A stretch of 64,000 bases of DNA. Origin: Limnobacter sp. GTDB lineage: Bacteria > Pseudomonadota > Gammaproteobacteria > Burkholderiales > Burkholderiaceae_B. Location: assembly GCA_029866125.1 (NCBI GenBank), contig JARWZZ010000004.1, forward strand, positions 248,001 to 312,000, in the 5' to 3' direction. This document shows positions 36,503 through 45,872 of the stretch, in pieces; position 1 is the stretch's first letter; every line of letters begins with the position of its first letter. Below the pieces are notes generated by a model. The model was not told where the DNA came from. It saw only the letters and a list, made by a program, of their open reading frames with translations, and made no database searches. Position numbers and translations under genes: made by a program.

Positions 36503-38425
36503 ATGCCTTTGGTAAAAAAATCTACCCCATATTCCGAGTCTTCCTCCAACGCGCCCAGCCTTTCACTCGCTCCAGGAGTTCAGAAGGAGGCAGAAGCACA
36601 GCGTCGCAAAGCGCGCACTTTGGCCAAGAAGCAGCAAGCTGCAGAGCGGATAGCAAGCGCCACAGCACAGCTTTCAAGTGGAATCAACGAGGGCTCTTCA
36701 GCCTGTGAGGAACTGAAGCGTGCAACCGATCAAATCTCTGCAAGTGCGGAAGAGGCTGCGGGTGCGGCTCAAGAGTCTTTGAGGGCCATACATTTGCTGG
36801 CTCAGTCCATTGAAAAGCAATTGAGCAATTCAGAAGAGTCGCAAGCCAGAGGAGCAAACCTGCAAAATTTGGCATCCAAGATCACCTCCGAGGTACTTGC
36901 CACGGTGGGTAGCATCGAGTTGGCTGCTGAGCGGCAAGCGACCAGTGTGACCATGGTTGCGGAACTGGAACGTCAGGCTTCCAATATCGGGGATATCGTG
37001 AAGGCGGTGGCCCGAATTGCGGACCAAACCAATTTGCTGGCTCTAAATGCTGCAATTGAAGCGGCCCGTGCGGGTAAACATGGCAAAGGGTTTGCTGTAG
37101 TTGCTGACGAAGTACGCACATTGGCAGAGACTTCAGAGAAGAGCGCAAGGGATATTCAAAACCTTGTGACGCAAATTCAGGGCGAGGTGCAAATCATCTC
37201 TACTGGGATCAACAGTTCATCTGAGGCAATTCGTGAGGAGGCCTTGCGTGGCAAAACTGTGGTCAGTCAAATGGAAGCCATTGCCGCCGATTCCCAGATC
37301 ATTGTGGACGGGGCGCAGGAAATTCTGATTACAGCACAGCAGTCATCACGTTCTTCACAGCAGGCATTGCAGGCCGCGGAGGCCATTGCAGCCGCCGCAG
37401 AGGAGCAGAGTTCTGCTACGGAGGAGTCAGCAAAAACAGTGAGTGAGCAAACCATTGCTTTGTCTCAGGCGGAGCAGGCATCGGCCAGTTTGTCTGAGAT
37501 TGCTGATGATTTGCGAACCAGTGCAGACATCACCAAGAGCGCAGAGGATGTGGCTTCGGCAGCGGAGGAGTTGTCATCTGCTGTCCAAGAAATTACCCGC
37601 GCTTCAGCCCAAATTATGGTCGCCATTGAGCAGATTAGAAAAGGGGCACAAAGTCAGGCTGCAGCCAGTGCAGAAAGCTCGGCTGCGATCGCTCAAATTG
37701 AAAAGGGCATCGAGTTGTCCAGCGAACGATCTTCTGTTGCTTTGAACAAAGTAACCCTCATGAAGGGCATGCTCAACGAGAACAAAGTTGGGGTGACTCA
37801 ACTGATTTCCGGGATTGAGGATTCACTGAAATCCACGCGTGACAGCATGTTGCAAGTTAAAGCCTTGGAAGCAGTTTCACGTCGCATTGACAAGATTGTT
37901 GACAGCATTACAACGGTGTCCATTCAAACCAATATGTTGGCTGTGAATGGCGCTGTGGAGGCAGCGCGGGCGGGAGAGTTTGGCAAAGGCTTTGTGGTTG
38001 TTGCCACCGACATTCGGAACCTGGCTCATGATTCTGCAGAGAATGCGGACCGCATCAAAGACATGGTCAGATCTATTCAAGAGCAGATTGGGACTGTGTC
38101 GCGCGACTTGCAGGAAATTCTGATTTCTGCGACAGCCGAAATTGAGAAAACCCGCGCCATTGCTACCAATTTGAACATTATCGAAGGGGATATTGTTCGT
38201 TTAGAAAAAGGCAATCAGGAAATTGTCAGCATGGCGGGGGACATGGTGTCTGCCGTGGCTCAAATCAAAACGGGTGTTGAGCAGGTTTCTGCCGCTGCAT
38301 CTGAAGCAGAGAAATCTGCCACAGAATCTGCTGCCGCTGCTCGCCAGCAATCTCAAGGCGCGGAAGAGTTGTCTGCTGCGATCGAGGAAATCGCATCCTT
38401 GGCTGATGAGTTGCAGTCCGCTTAA
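36503..38425 (+). CDS. Soluble chemoreceptor with two signalling tips
   Basis: The 640-residue protein has no membrane segment and no recognisable sensor domain. It is almost wholly helical and contains two receptor signalling tips, [17 protein letters not shown] at 175-191 and [17 protein letters not shown] at 475-491, exactly 300 residues apart. The second tip is less canonical ([13 protein letters not shown]). Two antiparallel hairpins joined near residue 336 would give arms of about 150 residues. Such a receptor could bind CheA/CheW at both ends and build a sandwiched cytoplasmic array; double-tip receptors are known in a few bacteria. GAGGAG lies before ATG. First gene of the operon. Confidence 0.9.
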   Translation: MPLVKKSTPYSESSSNAPSLSLAPGVQKEAEAQRRKARTLAKKQQAAERIASATAQLSSGINEGSSACEELKRATDQISASAEEAAGAAQESLRAIHLLAQSIEKQLSNSEESQARGANLQNLASKITSEVLATVGSIELAAERQATSVTMVAELERQASNIGDIVKAVARIADQTNLLALNAAIEAARAGKHGKGFAVVADEVRTLAETSEKSARDIQNLVTQIQGEVQIISTGINSSSEAIREEALRGKTVVSQMEAIAADSQIIVDGAQEILITAQQSSRSSQQALQAAEAIAAAAEEQSSATEESAKTVSEQTIALSQAEQASASLSEIADDLRTSADITKSAEDVASAAEELSSAVQEITRASAQIMVAIEQIRKGAQSQAAASAESSAAIAQIEKGIELSSERSSVALNKVTLMKGMLNENKVGVTQLISGIEDSLKSTRDSMLQVKALEAVSRRIDKIVDSITTVSIQTNMLAVNGAVEAARAGEFGKGFVVVATDIRNLAHDSAENADRIKDMVRSIQEQIGTVSRDLQEILISATAEIEKTRAIATNLNIIEGDIVRLEKGNQEIVSMAGDMVSAVAQIKTGVEQVSAAASEAEKSATESAAAARQQSQGAEELSAAIEEIASLADELQSA

Positions 38426-38451
38426 ATCAACGAATTTTCGGGAGTTCAGAT

Positions 38452-40083
38452 ATGAGCGAATTCGCTGATTTACAGCAAGAAGATGTCGAAGATCAAGGGC
38501 AGGAAATTGCGAGTGATGGCATTCAGATTGTGACCTTTTCTTTGAATGGTGCACGATTTGCGGCCCCTATGTCTACGGTGCAAGAAATAGTCAGAGTTCC
38601 AAGCACTGTGAAAGTGCCCATGGCCAGTTGCCATCTCAGTGGCCTGGCTAATTTGCGGGGTAGGGTACTACCCATATTTCAGTGCAGATCCATGATGGGC
38701 ATGCCTTGGCAGGAGGTTGAAGAGGCTTCTCGTGTGCTGGTGTTGCGCCTTAATAACCCAGTGGGCTTGGTGGTTGACCGCGTTCACTCCGTGATGAGTA
38801 TTTCTCCCGATCAGTTGGACAAGGTTACTCAATCCGAACAGTCGGAGCATTCCGAATGGTTATCAGGAATGGTGCGTCATGAGTCGGGGCTAATTTTATT
38901 GCTTGATGTGGACAAACTGGTTCAGATTCATTTGGTTCATAACCAGATGGCTGGCACACGATTGGTCAGTGATAACTCCACTTTGGGTGCTTCTGATGAC
39001 GAGGACGAAACCAATGATGAATGGCAGTTGGTAAGTTTTGAGGTGGATGGTCAAGAATATGCAGCACCGATTGAGCGGGTGCAGGAAATAGTTCAGGCGC
39101 CTGAGAGTTTTACCGCAATTCCTCATTCACCTCACAGTGTGCTGGGTGTGATGGTTTTGAGATCTCGTTTACTTCCTCTTGTGAGTTTACGTAGCTTGTT
39201 TGGCTTAGAAGAGATAGGTATGCACGAAAGCCACCGAGTGGTTGTTCTTCGTGTCACGAACGGCTTGTCTGTCGGCGTAGTGATGGATCGAGTGAATGAA
39301 GTACTTCGGGTTCCACGCTCATTGGTTGAGCCTATACCAAACCTGTTTGCTACCCAAAGCTCGGTCAGGCATTTGAGCTCAATGTGCCGGTTGAATGAAG
39401 GTAAGCGATTGGTTTCTGTATTGGAAGTTGAAAGCCTACTTGAACAAGCAAACTTCCGCGCGGAAGCCGGTTTGGATGACCAGTCCGATGTGATTGGCTT
39501 GGGAGACGATGACATGAGAGTAGAAGAAGAGGGCAATGAGGATGAGGGTCAGGTTGTGGTGTTCAAACTTGGCGGTGAGGAGTTTGGGGTCAATATTCAT
39601 TCTGTTCAAGAGATAGTGAGAGTACCCGAACAATTGACACACATCCCTCAAAGCCCGGATTTCCTAGAAGGGGTAATTAACCTGAGAGGAAGCGTTTTGC
39701 CTGTTGTTGATCAACGTAGGCGAATGGGAATCGCCAGCGGCCAACGCAATGACAGGCAGCGGATCATGGTGTATTTAATGGATGGAGTCAGGACTGGATT
39801 TATTGTGGATTCAGTGACAGAGGTGCTTCGCATTGAGTCGCGCTTCATTTCAAAGAATCCAGCCGATTGCGTCCACTCGACTGAGTTACTACCCTTGGTT
39901 GCGAATCTTCCTGATAACAAGCGAATGATACTGTTGATTGATCCTCAAGCGCTTTTGAGTGGGTCAGAGATTGGCGCAATTCGTGAGCCTCAGACTGTCG
40001 GCCTGACCGATAGCATCGGACCTTCTGAAACTTCAGATGTGGGTAGTTCTATCGGGCTGGAGCTTGAGGAAATGAAGGCTTAA
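38452..40083 (+). CDS. Triple-domain CheW adaptor
   Basis: The 543-residue protein consists of three CheW domains at about 22-158, 190-332 and 366-503, separated by acidic linkers. NLRG, the conserved receptor/CheA-contact turn, is present in domains 1 and 3, while domain 2 has VLRSR. Single CheW proteins couple receptors to CheA. A triple one could act as a multivalent scaffold for the double-tip receptor encoded 26 nt upstream. No other CheW gene is in this operon, apart from the CheW domain at the end of CheA. Confidence 0.93.
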   Translation: MSEFADLQQEDVEDQGQEIASDGIQIVTFSLNGARFAAPMSTVQEIVRVPSTVKVPMASCHLSGLANLRGRVLPIFQCRSMMGMPWQEVEEASRVLVLRLNNPVGLVVDRVHSVMSISPDQLDKVTQSEQSEHSEWLSGMVRHESGLILLLDVDKLVQIHLVHNQMAGTRLVSDNSTLGASDDEDETNDEWQLVSFEVDGQEYAAPIERVQEIVQAPESFTAIPHSPHSVLGVMVLRSRLLPLVSLRSLFGLEEIGMHESHRVVVLRVTNGLSVGVVMDRVNEVLRVPRSLVEPIPNLFATQSSVRHLSSMCRLNEGKRLVSVLEVESLLEQANFRAEAGLDDQSDVIGLGDDDMRVEEEGNEDEGQVVVFKLGGEEFGVNIHSVQEIVRVPEQLTHIPQSPDFLEGVINLRGSVLPVVDQRRRMGIASGQRNDRQRIMVYLMDGVRTGFIVDSVTEVLRIESRFISKNPADCVHSTELLPLVANLPDNKRMILLIDPQALLSGSEIGAIREPQTVGLTDSIGPSETSDVGSSIGLELEEMKA

Positions 40084-40099
40084 TCGGGGGAGCACATCG

Positions 40100-41302
40100 A
40101 TGTGGATTGATTCAACCGAATCACGTTCAATCAAATTGACAAAGACAATTCGACTTTTGATTGTTGATGATTCTGCCTTAATGCGTAAGTTGCTTGCACA
40201 AATTTTTGAAGCAGAGGGTGATTTTGAGATTCGCACTGCCAGGAATGGTGCCGAGGCGCTTGTTGAATTGGGGCGTTTTGAACCGCATGTGGTGACCTTG
40301 GATATCAACATGCCCGAAATGGACGGCTTAACCGCCTTGTCCATGTTGATGGCAGAGCGTCCCACTGCAGTGGTGATGGTCTCGTCTCTCACTGAAAAAG
40401 GTGCAATGGCCACTTTTGAGGCTCTTGCCCTCGGTGCAGTTGACTTTATTCCTAAGCCAGGTGGGACTATCTCCTTGTCGATGGATACGGTACATGATCT
40501 TTTGGTGACCAAGGTCAGGGCTGCAGCAAAAGCGAAGTTTTCCAACGTTAGGCTGAAGAAAGCGAGTGTTTCAGTTTCAGGTTCTATCGAACCCAAGGTT
40601 ACCAAATCAGCTCCTGTTAGAGCGGTAAGCCCACGGCAGTCGATCTTGACATCACATGAGACTAAGGCGCATGAGGTGAGCCCTGTTTCCACTGCGAAGT
40701 ACCGTCCATTCGGCATCGTGGCAATTGGTGTATCCACAGGCGGCCCGCGAGCTTTGGAAGAAATTCTCCCCCAATTTGGAGCTAATTTTCCTTGGCCTGT
40801 GCTGGTGGCCCAACACATGCCAGGTACCTTCACAGAGGCTTTTGCCAATCGGCTTAATGGCTTATGTCCCTTGCATGTTGTGGAAGTGTGCCGCCCGATG
40901 CCGGTTGAGCCTGGAAAAATCTATATCGGTAGGGGAGGTACTGACATGGTTCTGGCGGATCGTTTGGATGTACTTACTGTATTACCTAAACCAGAGATTC
41001 CAGAATACCTGTGGCATCCCAGCGTGGAGGCACTCATGAAAAGCGTGCAGAAAACACTGCAGCCTAGCCAGTTTTTGGGCGTCATGCTAACTGGGATGGG
41101 TTACGACGGTGCGCAAACCATGGCGGAGTTAAAGAAAGCTGGGGCACGAACAATTGCTGAGTCGGAGGAGACTGCCACAGTGTTTGGGATGCCTGCGGAG
41201 CTGATTCGGCGTGAGGGCGCTACGGTTGTGCTGCCAGTGCATGAAATTGCAAAACAGGTTAATCATTGGATCGAGGCTCGGGGAAAAAAATGGGACTACT
41301 GA
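40100..41302 (+). CDS. cheB: Chemotaxis methylesterase CheB (second copy)
   Basis: The 400-residue protein has a receiver (RLLIVDDSALMRKLLAQ; phosphosite in VVTLDINMPEMDG), a ~60-residue linker and a methylesterase domain. Catalytic Ser is in IGVSTGGPRAL, His in VAQHMPGTFTEA and Asp in LTGMGYDGAQTM. It differs clearly from CheB at 13920. Strong GGGGGAG site. It likely demethylates the receptors of this operon. Its end overlaps the next gene by 13 nt. Confidence 0.94.
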   Translation: MWIDSTESRSIKLTKTIRLLIVDDSALMRKLLAQIFEAEGDFEIRTARNGAEALVELGRFEPHVVTLDINMPEMDGLTALSMLMAERPTAVVMVSSLTEKGAMATFEALALGAVDFIPKPGGTISLSMDTVHDLLVTKVRAAAKAKFSNVRLKKASVSVSGSIEPKVTKSAPVRAVSPRQSILTSHETKAHEVSPVSTAKYRPFGIVAIGVSTGGPRALEEILPQFGANFPWPVLVAQHMPGTFTEAFANRLNGLCPLHVVEVCRPMPVEPGKIYIGRGGTDMVLADRLDVLTVLPKPEIPEYLWHPSVEALMKSVQKTLQPSQFLGVMLTGMGYDGAQTMAELKKAGARTIAESEETATVFGMPAELIRREGATVVLPVHEIAKQVNHWIEARGKKWDY

Positions 41303-41934
41303 AAGCACAGCAAGTTAATTTGAGCACCAACTCGACTCCATCGGTTTTCAATCCGCAGGATTTGCCCATGTTGTTACTGGGCCTAACGGATTCAGATGTT
41401 GAGTTGCGTCGAATGTCTGCGAAGGACTTGGGTCATTACCCAGAGGCCGCTGAGGATTTGGCGAATCAACTCGCCCACGAAGAAAACGCTGGCGTTTGCG
41501 AGTCTATCTTCAATTCTCTAGGGCGGATAGGTACAGAAGAGGCAGTTCATGTGCTTCTACCCTTTCTGCGATCTGATCGTGCCTTTTTAAGAAATGCCGC
41601 GATTGAGGTGCTAAGGGGTTTGCCACAAAGTGTGGCACCTGCGATGGAAAATTTAATACATGACCCCGATCCAGATGTTCGAATTTTTGCAGTCAATGTA
41701 CTTGAATCGCTGCGTCACCCCAAGGTGGTCGAGTGGCTAGTCGAAGTCATTGAGAATGACATGCACATCAACGTCTGTGCTACTGCTTTGGATTTATTGG
41801 CTGAGGTGGGTGATGAGTCCTGCCTCAGTGCTGTTGAGGTCGCCACTGATCGTTTTCCGAATGAGCCTTACCTACAGTTTGCAGTCAACATGGCTATTCA
41901 TCGAATTACAGAGGGCAAAGGTGCGATCCAATGA
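41290..41934 (+). CDS. HEAT-repeat protein in chemosensory operon
   Basis: The 214-residue protein is built of about five HEAT/PBS-lyase-type helical repeats. These include LTDSDVELRRMSAKDLGHY, LRSDRAFLRNAAIEVLRGL, IHDPDPDVRIFAVNVLESL and ENDMHINVCATALDLLAEVG. Such repeats bind proteins; no enzyme motif is present. Start taken at 41290; a start at 41266 would add eight residues. It overlaps cheB before it and cheR after it (ATGA), so it is made together with them and probably acts on the array or its adaptation enzymes. Confidence 0.85.
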   Translation: MGLLKAQQVNLSTNSTPSVFNPQDLPMLLLGLTDSDVELRRMSAKDLGHYPEAAEDLANQLAHEENAGVCESIFNSLGRIGTEEAVHVLLPFLRSDRAFLRNAAIEVLRGLPQSVAPAMENLIHDPDPDVRIFAVNVLESLRHPKVVEWLVEVIENDMHINVCATALDLLAEVGDESCLSAVEVATDRFPNEPYLQFAVNMAIHRITEGKGAIQ

Positions 41935-42797
41935 CACTTGCAACAAAAGCGCCTATTACCGACGAAGATTTCAAGAAGTTCCAAGAGTTCTTTTATCGAA
42001 AAACAGGAATTCACTTCGATGATGGAAAGCGCTACTTTGTAGACAAACGCTTGCAGGAACGAATTGAGCTAACAGAGAGTTCCTCGTTTAGGGACTATTT
42101 TGTGATGTTGAGATTTCAGGCTCAGGGCGAGGAGCTTCAGCAGCTGATCAACATCATGACCGTTAATGAGACCTATTTTTTCCGTGAGGAATATCACTTC
42201 GCTTGCATGGTGAAGTCCATGTTGCCAGAGATTGCTTCCAACAAGAGGCCAGGTGAGCCCCTGCGTATTTGGTCTATTCCCTGCTCATCTGGCGAGGAGC
42301 CATATTCTGTCGCAATTTATATTCAGGAGTTCTGGGCCGATATTCATAAATATGATGTAGAAATTTTCGCCTCAGACATTGACACCCTGATTCTAGAACA
42401 AGCCCGTCGTGGGGTTTTCAGCAAACGGTCAATTCAAAATTTACCTCCCCATTTGCTAAGTAAGTATTTCAAGCCTTTGCTTGGAGGGGACTATCAACTT
42501 CAGGATGAGTTGCGTTCCTGTATTGAGTTCAATCGAGTCAATGTTACTGAGGGCATAGACACAAGAAAATTCAAAAAAATTGATTTGATCTTCTGTAGAA
42601 ACCTACTTATTTACTTCGACGATGTGTCGCGTCGCCAAGCTGCGGAGGCCTTCTATGATGCGTTGAGCCCAGGTGGATTTATATGCTTGGGTCATTCCGA
42701 GTCAATGAGTCGAATCAGTGGATTATTCAAAGTTCGAAAATTTCAAGATGCCATTGTGTATCAAAAGCCATTCGCAAGTGACGGAGAGGGACGATGA
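41931..42797 (+). CDS. cheR: Chemotaxis methyltransferase CheR (second copy)
   Basis: The 288-residue protein has the CheR N-terminal helical domain (FQEFFYRKTGIHFDDGKRYF, abbreviated FFYRKTGIHFDDGKRYF) and the SAM-dependent methyltransferase domain (LRIWSIPCSSGEEPYSVAI, IDLIFCRNLLIYFDDVSR). It lacks both the N-terminal extension of the first CheR and any TPR tail. ATGA overlaps join it to the genes on both sides. Partner of the second CheB. Confidence 0.94.
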   Translation: MTLATKAPITDEDFKKFQEFFYRKTGIHFDDGKRYFVDKRLQERIELTESSSFRDYFVMLRFQAQGEELQQLINIMTVNETYFFREEYHFACMVKSMLPEIASNKRPGEPLRIWSIPCSSGEEPYSVAIYIQEFWADIHKYDVEIFASDIDTLILEQARRGVFSKRSIQNLPPHLLSKYFKPLLGGDYQLQDELRSCIEFNRVNVTEGIDTRKFKKIDLIFCRNLLIYFDDVSRRQAAEAFYDALSPGGFICLGHSESMSRISGLFKVRKFQDAIVYQKPFASDGEGR

Positions 42798-43168
42798 AGA
42801 AAATATTGATAGTTGACGATGCGGCCACAGTGCGAATGTATCACCGAGGCATTCTGACTCAAGCAGGCTATGAAACCGAAGAGGCGATCAATGGAGTGGA
42901 GGCGCTCGAGAAAGCTCACTCCAATCATTTTGATTTGTATGTTGTTGATGTGAATATGCCCAAGATGGATGGTTATACATTCATCCGGCAGCTGAGGGAG
43001 TCCCTGCAAATTATGCAGGCGCCAGCCATGATGATCAGCACTGAGTCGGAAGCACAAGATGAGACGGAAGCCTATTTGTGCGGTGCTAATCTTTACATGG
43101 TTAAACCTGTTCGCCCCGAACAACTCTTGGAGTGTGCGAGGCTGCTGATAGGGAGTGACATGTCATGA
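42794..43168 (+). CDS. cheY: CheY-like single-domain response regulator
   Basis: The 124-residue receiver-only protein has ILIVDDAATVRM at the acidic pocket, phosphosite Asp in LYVVDVNMPKMDG, conserved Ser/Thr in MMISTES and Lys in YMVKPVRPEQL. It lacks an output domain, so it must act by protein contact. Overlaps cheA by ATGA. Whether it acts on the flagellar switch or is a phosphate sink cannot be decided. Confidence 0.92.
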   Translation: MKKILIVDDAATVRMYHRGILTQAGYETEEAINGVEALEKAHSNHFDLYVVDVNMPKMDGYTFIRQLRESLQIMQAPAMMISTESEAQDETEAYLCGANLYMVKPVRPEQLLECARLLIGSDMS

Positions 43169-45606
43169 AAGCACTCCAAGCCCAATTCATCAGTGAAGGC
43201 CGGGAGTTGCTAGATAGCATTGGCGCAGCCATGCTGCAGTTTGAAAAGTCACCTGATGACTTTGACAATCTGAATAATCTGTTTCGTCATGTTCACACCT
43301 TGAAGGGGAATTGTGGATTGTTCGAGCAGTTCAGGCCTATCGGTATGGTTCTTCATGCCGCTGAGGACACACTGGATGCGGTGCGTGAAGGCACCCGAGC
43401 CCTGAAGGCGACTGATTCGGACCTGCTGCTGAGTGCCATGGATTTAGTCTCTATGGCTTTGGACGATTGGGAGGCTGATCGGTACACCGAAGCGACTTAT
43501 GCAGAACATGCAAGCAGCTTGGCCAACTCAATACGCCAGCTCGATAGCAAGCAGGAAATCAACGAAGTTGTTCACACATTGGTAGGTACAACCGCTGTTT
43601 CTACAAACGCAGGTTTGCCCGATTGGGTTGAGCGCATTCTTTTGGAGGTGGAGCCACATGATGCCCTTCTGCAATGTGTGTTGTACAAGCCAGAAGCGGA
43701 ATGTTTTTTCAAGGGTGAGGATCCCTTTCAGATTGGTATATCCGTCCCTAATCTTCAAGTGATTGAAATTGAGAAGTTAGGCTCATGGCTTGATCCAGTG
43801 GGTTTTGATGTTTATACAGCTCAGATTCAATTGTTGATCGCTTCATCAGCCAGTGCGTCTGAGGTACTTCAAATTTTCGAATGCATACCCGAGCAGATTC
43901 AGTTGATCGAGGTTGCAGCCGCTTTGGGTAGAAAGGGTGTGGCGGAGCAACGCAGTCAGAATGACACATCCCTCACGATAAACCGCAGCGTTGACTCGCA
44001 GAGCATCCAAGAGTCCAATAAATTGGCGCCCATTCTGGCAACGCTGTTGCCGCAAGCTCGTCGAGTCTGGGCAGCGCAGACTCGCATGTTGGAGTTGACT
44101 GAAGGTCAACCCGGTTGGGCAGGACGCTGTAACGCGGCGTGTGCTGCAATATCTGGCTTATCAAAAGCGTTGGGTCGTCCTCAATGGGCTGAAGCTGCAG
44201 AGCATGTTACTCAGGTTAGTTTGGCAGAAGGTCAAACCGGACCCCTATTGGAATGGTTACGCAGACCACCGATAGATTTGCTGGAAACCAGTCAAAGGCC
44301 TGAGGATTCGTTAGTACCAGTTGGATCGGTTTCGGAAGTACTTGCCCCTGTTAACCTTCCAGCTGTAAAGGTTGGACTGAATGCTCCGGGCATCACCAAT
44401 GACTCAGAAAGCAAAACATCTTCAACGCTCAAGGTATCCAAAGAGAAAGTTGATCGATTGATGGAGCTCATCGGCGAGATGGTGGTTGCGAAGAATGCTT
44501 TGCCTTATCTTGCTGACCGAGCGGAACAACAGTTCAAATGCAGGGAGTTGTCCCGAGAATTGAAGGGTCACTACAGTGTGATCAATCGAATCGCAGAGGA
44601 AATGCAGGATGCAATCATGCAGGTTCGTATGCTGCCTGTGGGACACGTATTTCAGAGATTTCCAAGATTGGTTCGGGATTTGTCCAAAAAGTTAGGGAAA
44701 AAAGTACGCCTAGAAATTACGGGTGAAGACACCGAGGCAGACAAGAACATGATTGAGGCTTTGAGCGAACCTCTAATTCACCTTTTAAGAAATAGTCTAG
44801 ACCATGGGATCGAACCACCCGAGGATCGCCTTGCGGCCAACAAGGATGTGGAGGGGGTAATTTCCATCCATGCTTGGCAAGAGGGTGACCGAGTCCATAT
44901 TCGGATTCAAGATGACGGTGCGGGTATTGATGCCGAGGTCGTTAGACGCAAAGCACTTGAGAAGCAACTTTTATCGGAAGAGAAGCTCAGCTTGATGAGT
45001 TCCCAAGAGCTGCAGCAACTGATTTTCTTACCAGGGTTTTCGACTGCAGCCGCCATTTCCGATGTATCGGGTAGGGGGGTTGGAATGGATGTTGTGCGTA
45101 GCGCAATCTCCAAGTCGAATGGGCAACTGGATTTGACTTCAACCAAAGGTCAAGGCACATCAATTGTATTGAGCTTGCCGCTGACTATGGCTGTTACCAA
45201 TGTGATGATGATTTCTGCTGCAGGTCAACATTTCGGAATTCCGATGGACGTTGTTGTTGAAACTGTGCGAGTACATCAAAGTGCGATTCACCAAATTCAG
45301 ACCCAACGGGCTACTGTTCTGCGCGGAAAAATAATACCTCTGGTTTCACTGGGAGGCCTGCTTCAGTTAGGCGGCGCTGAAATCACTAACGATGACCAAG
45401 AATATGCCGTATTGGTTGTCCGCCTTGGGCAGGAGTCAGTTGGAATTCTTGTTGATGATTTTGACTCCACCGTGGAAATTTTGTTACGTCCTCTGGAGGG
45501 TGTCCTTGCTGACATGCATCAGTATTGTGGATCCGCTCTTTTGGGAGATGGAACTGTCTTATTGATCTTGAATTTGTTGGAGGTGATGGAATGCCAGTCA
45601 CATTAA
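43165..45606 (+). CDS. cheA: Chemotaxis histidine kinase CheA
   Basis: The 813-residue kinase has an N-terminal Hpt domain with phosphorylatable His44 in HVHTLKGNCGLF. A poorly conserved ~300-residue middle region follows, then the P3 dimerisation domain (KVDRLMELIGEMVVAKN), HATPase domain (LLRNSLDHGIEPPEDR; DDGAGID; GRGVGMDVV) and the C-terminal CheW-like regulatory domain. I see no classic P2 CheY-binding domain. It is the kinase of the array operon; no CheA for the flagellar system is in the window. Start overlaps cheY by ATGA. Confidence 0.95.
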   Translation: MKALQAQFISEGRELLDSIGAAMLQFEKSPDDFDNLNNLFRHVHTLKGNCGLFEQFRPIGMVLHAAEDTLDAVREGTRALKATDSDLLLSAMDLVSMALDDWEADRYTEATYAEHASSLANSIRQLDSKQEINEVVHTLVGTTAVSTNAGLPDWVERILLEVEPHDALLQCVLYKPEAECFFKGEDPFQIGISVPNLQVIEIEKLGSWLDPVGFDVYTAQIQLLIASSASASEVLQIFECIPEQIQLIEVAAALGRKGVAEQRSQNDTSLTINRSVDSQSIQESNKLAPILATLLPQARRVWAAQTRMLELTEGQPGWAGRCNAACAAISGLSKALGRPQWAEAAEHVTQVSLAEGQTGPLLEWLRRPPIDLLETSQRPEDSLVPVGSVSEVLAPVNLPAVKVGLNAPGITNDSESKTSSTLKVSKEKVDRLMELIGEMVVAKNALPYLADRAEQQFKCRELSRELKGHYSVINRIAEEMQDAIMQVRMLPVGHVFQRFPRLVRDLSKKLGKKVRLEITGEDTEADKNMIEALSEPLIHLLRNSLDHGIEPPEDRLAANKDVEGVISIHAWQEGDRVHIRIQDDGAGIDAEVVRRKALEKQLLSEEKLSLMSSQELQQLIFLPGFSTAAAISDVSGRGVGMDVVRSAISKSNGQLDLTSTKGQGTSIVLSLPLTMAVTNVMMISAAGQHFGIPMDVVVETVRVHQSAIHQIQTQRATVLRGKIIPLVSLGGLLQLGGAEITNDDQEYAVLVVRLGQESVGILVDDFDSTVEILLRPLEGVLADMHQYCGSALLGDGTVLLILNLLEVMECQSH

Positions 45607-45872
45607 GAGAGAACGAGGATATTGTTGTTTTGTATGGCGCCTGCACGGTTGAAGATGCAGAAGTTCTTCATGGTTATTTAACCAGCAAACCGGGATGGCT
45701 TGTGGATGCTGGGGAATGCGATTACATGCACACTGCAGTCATTCAGTCCCTTATTTCATGTCAGCCTCAATGGCTGGCCTGGCCTAAGCCTCCACATTTG
45801 AACAAAGCCCTTCAAAAAATATTTGCGTCACTTGGGGCTTCTGAGTCCAACCTGCCAGGAAAGAAATTATGA
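45591..45872 (+). CDS. Small STAS-like protein
   Basis: The 93-residue protein looks like a STAS domain: short strands at the start, then WLVDAGECDYMHTAVIQSLIS, which resembles the helix region of STAS proteins near the usual regulatory site. The normal Ser/Thr is not obvious; a Thr follows the MH pair. ATG 45591 has GGAGGTGA just upstream and overlaps the cheA end by 16 nt; the longer reading frame from 45525 is inside cheA. It probably regulates by protein contact. Confidence 0.65.
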   Translation: MPVTLRENEDIVVLYGACTVEDAEVLHGYLTSKPGWLVDAGECDYMHTAVIQSLISCQPQWLAWPKPPHLNKALQKIFASLGASESNLPGKKL

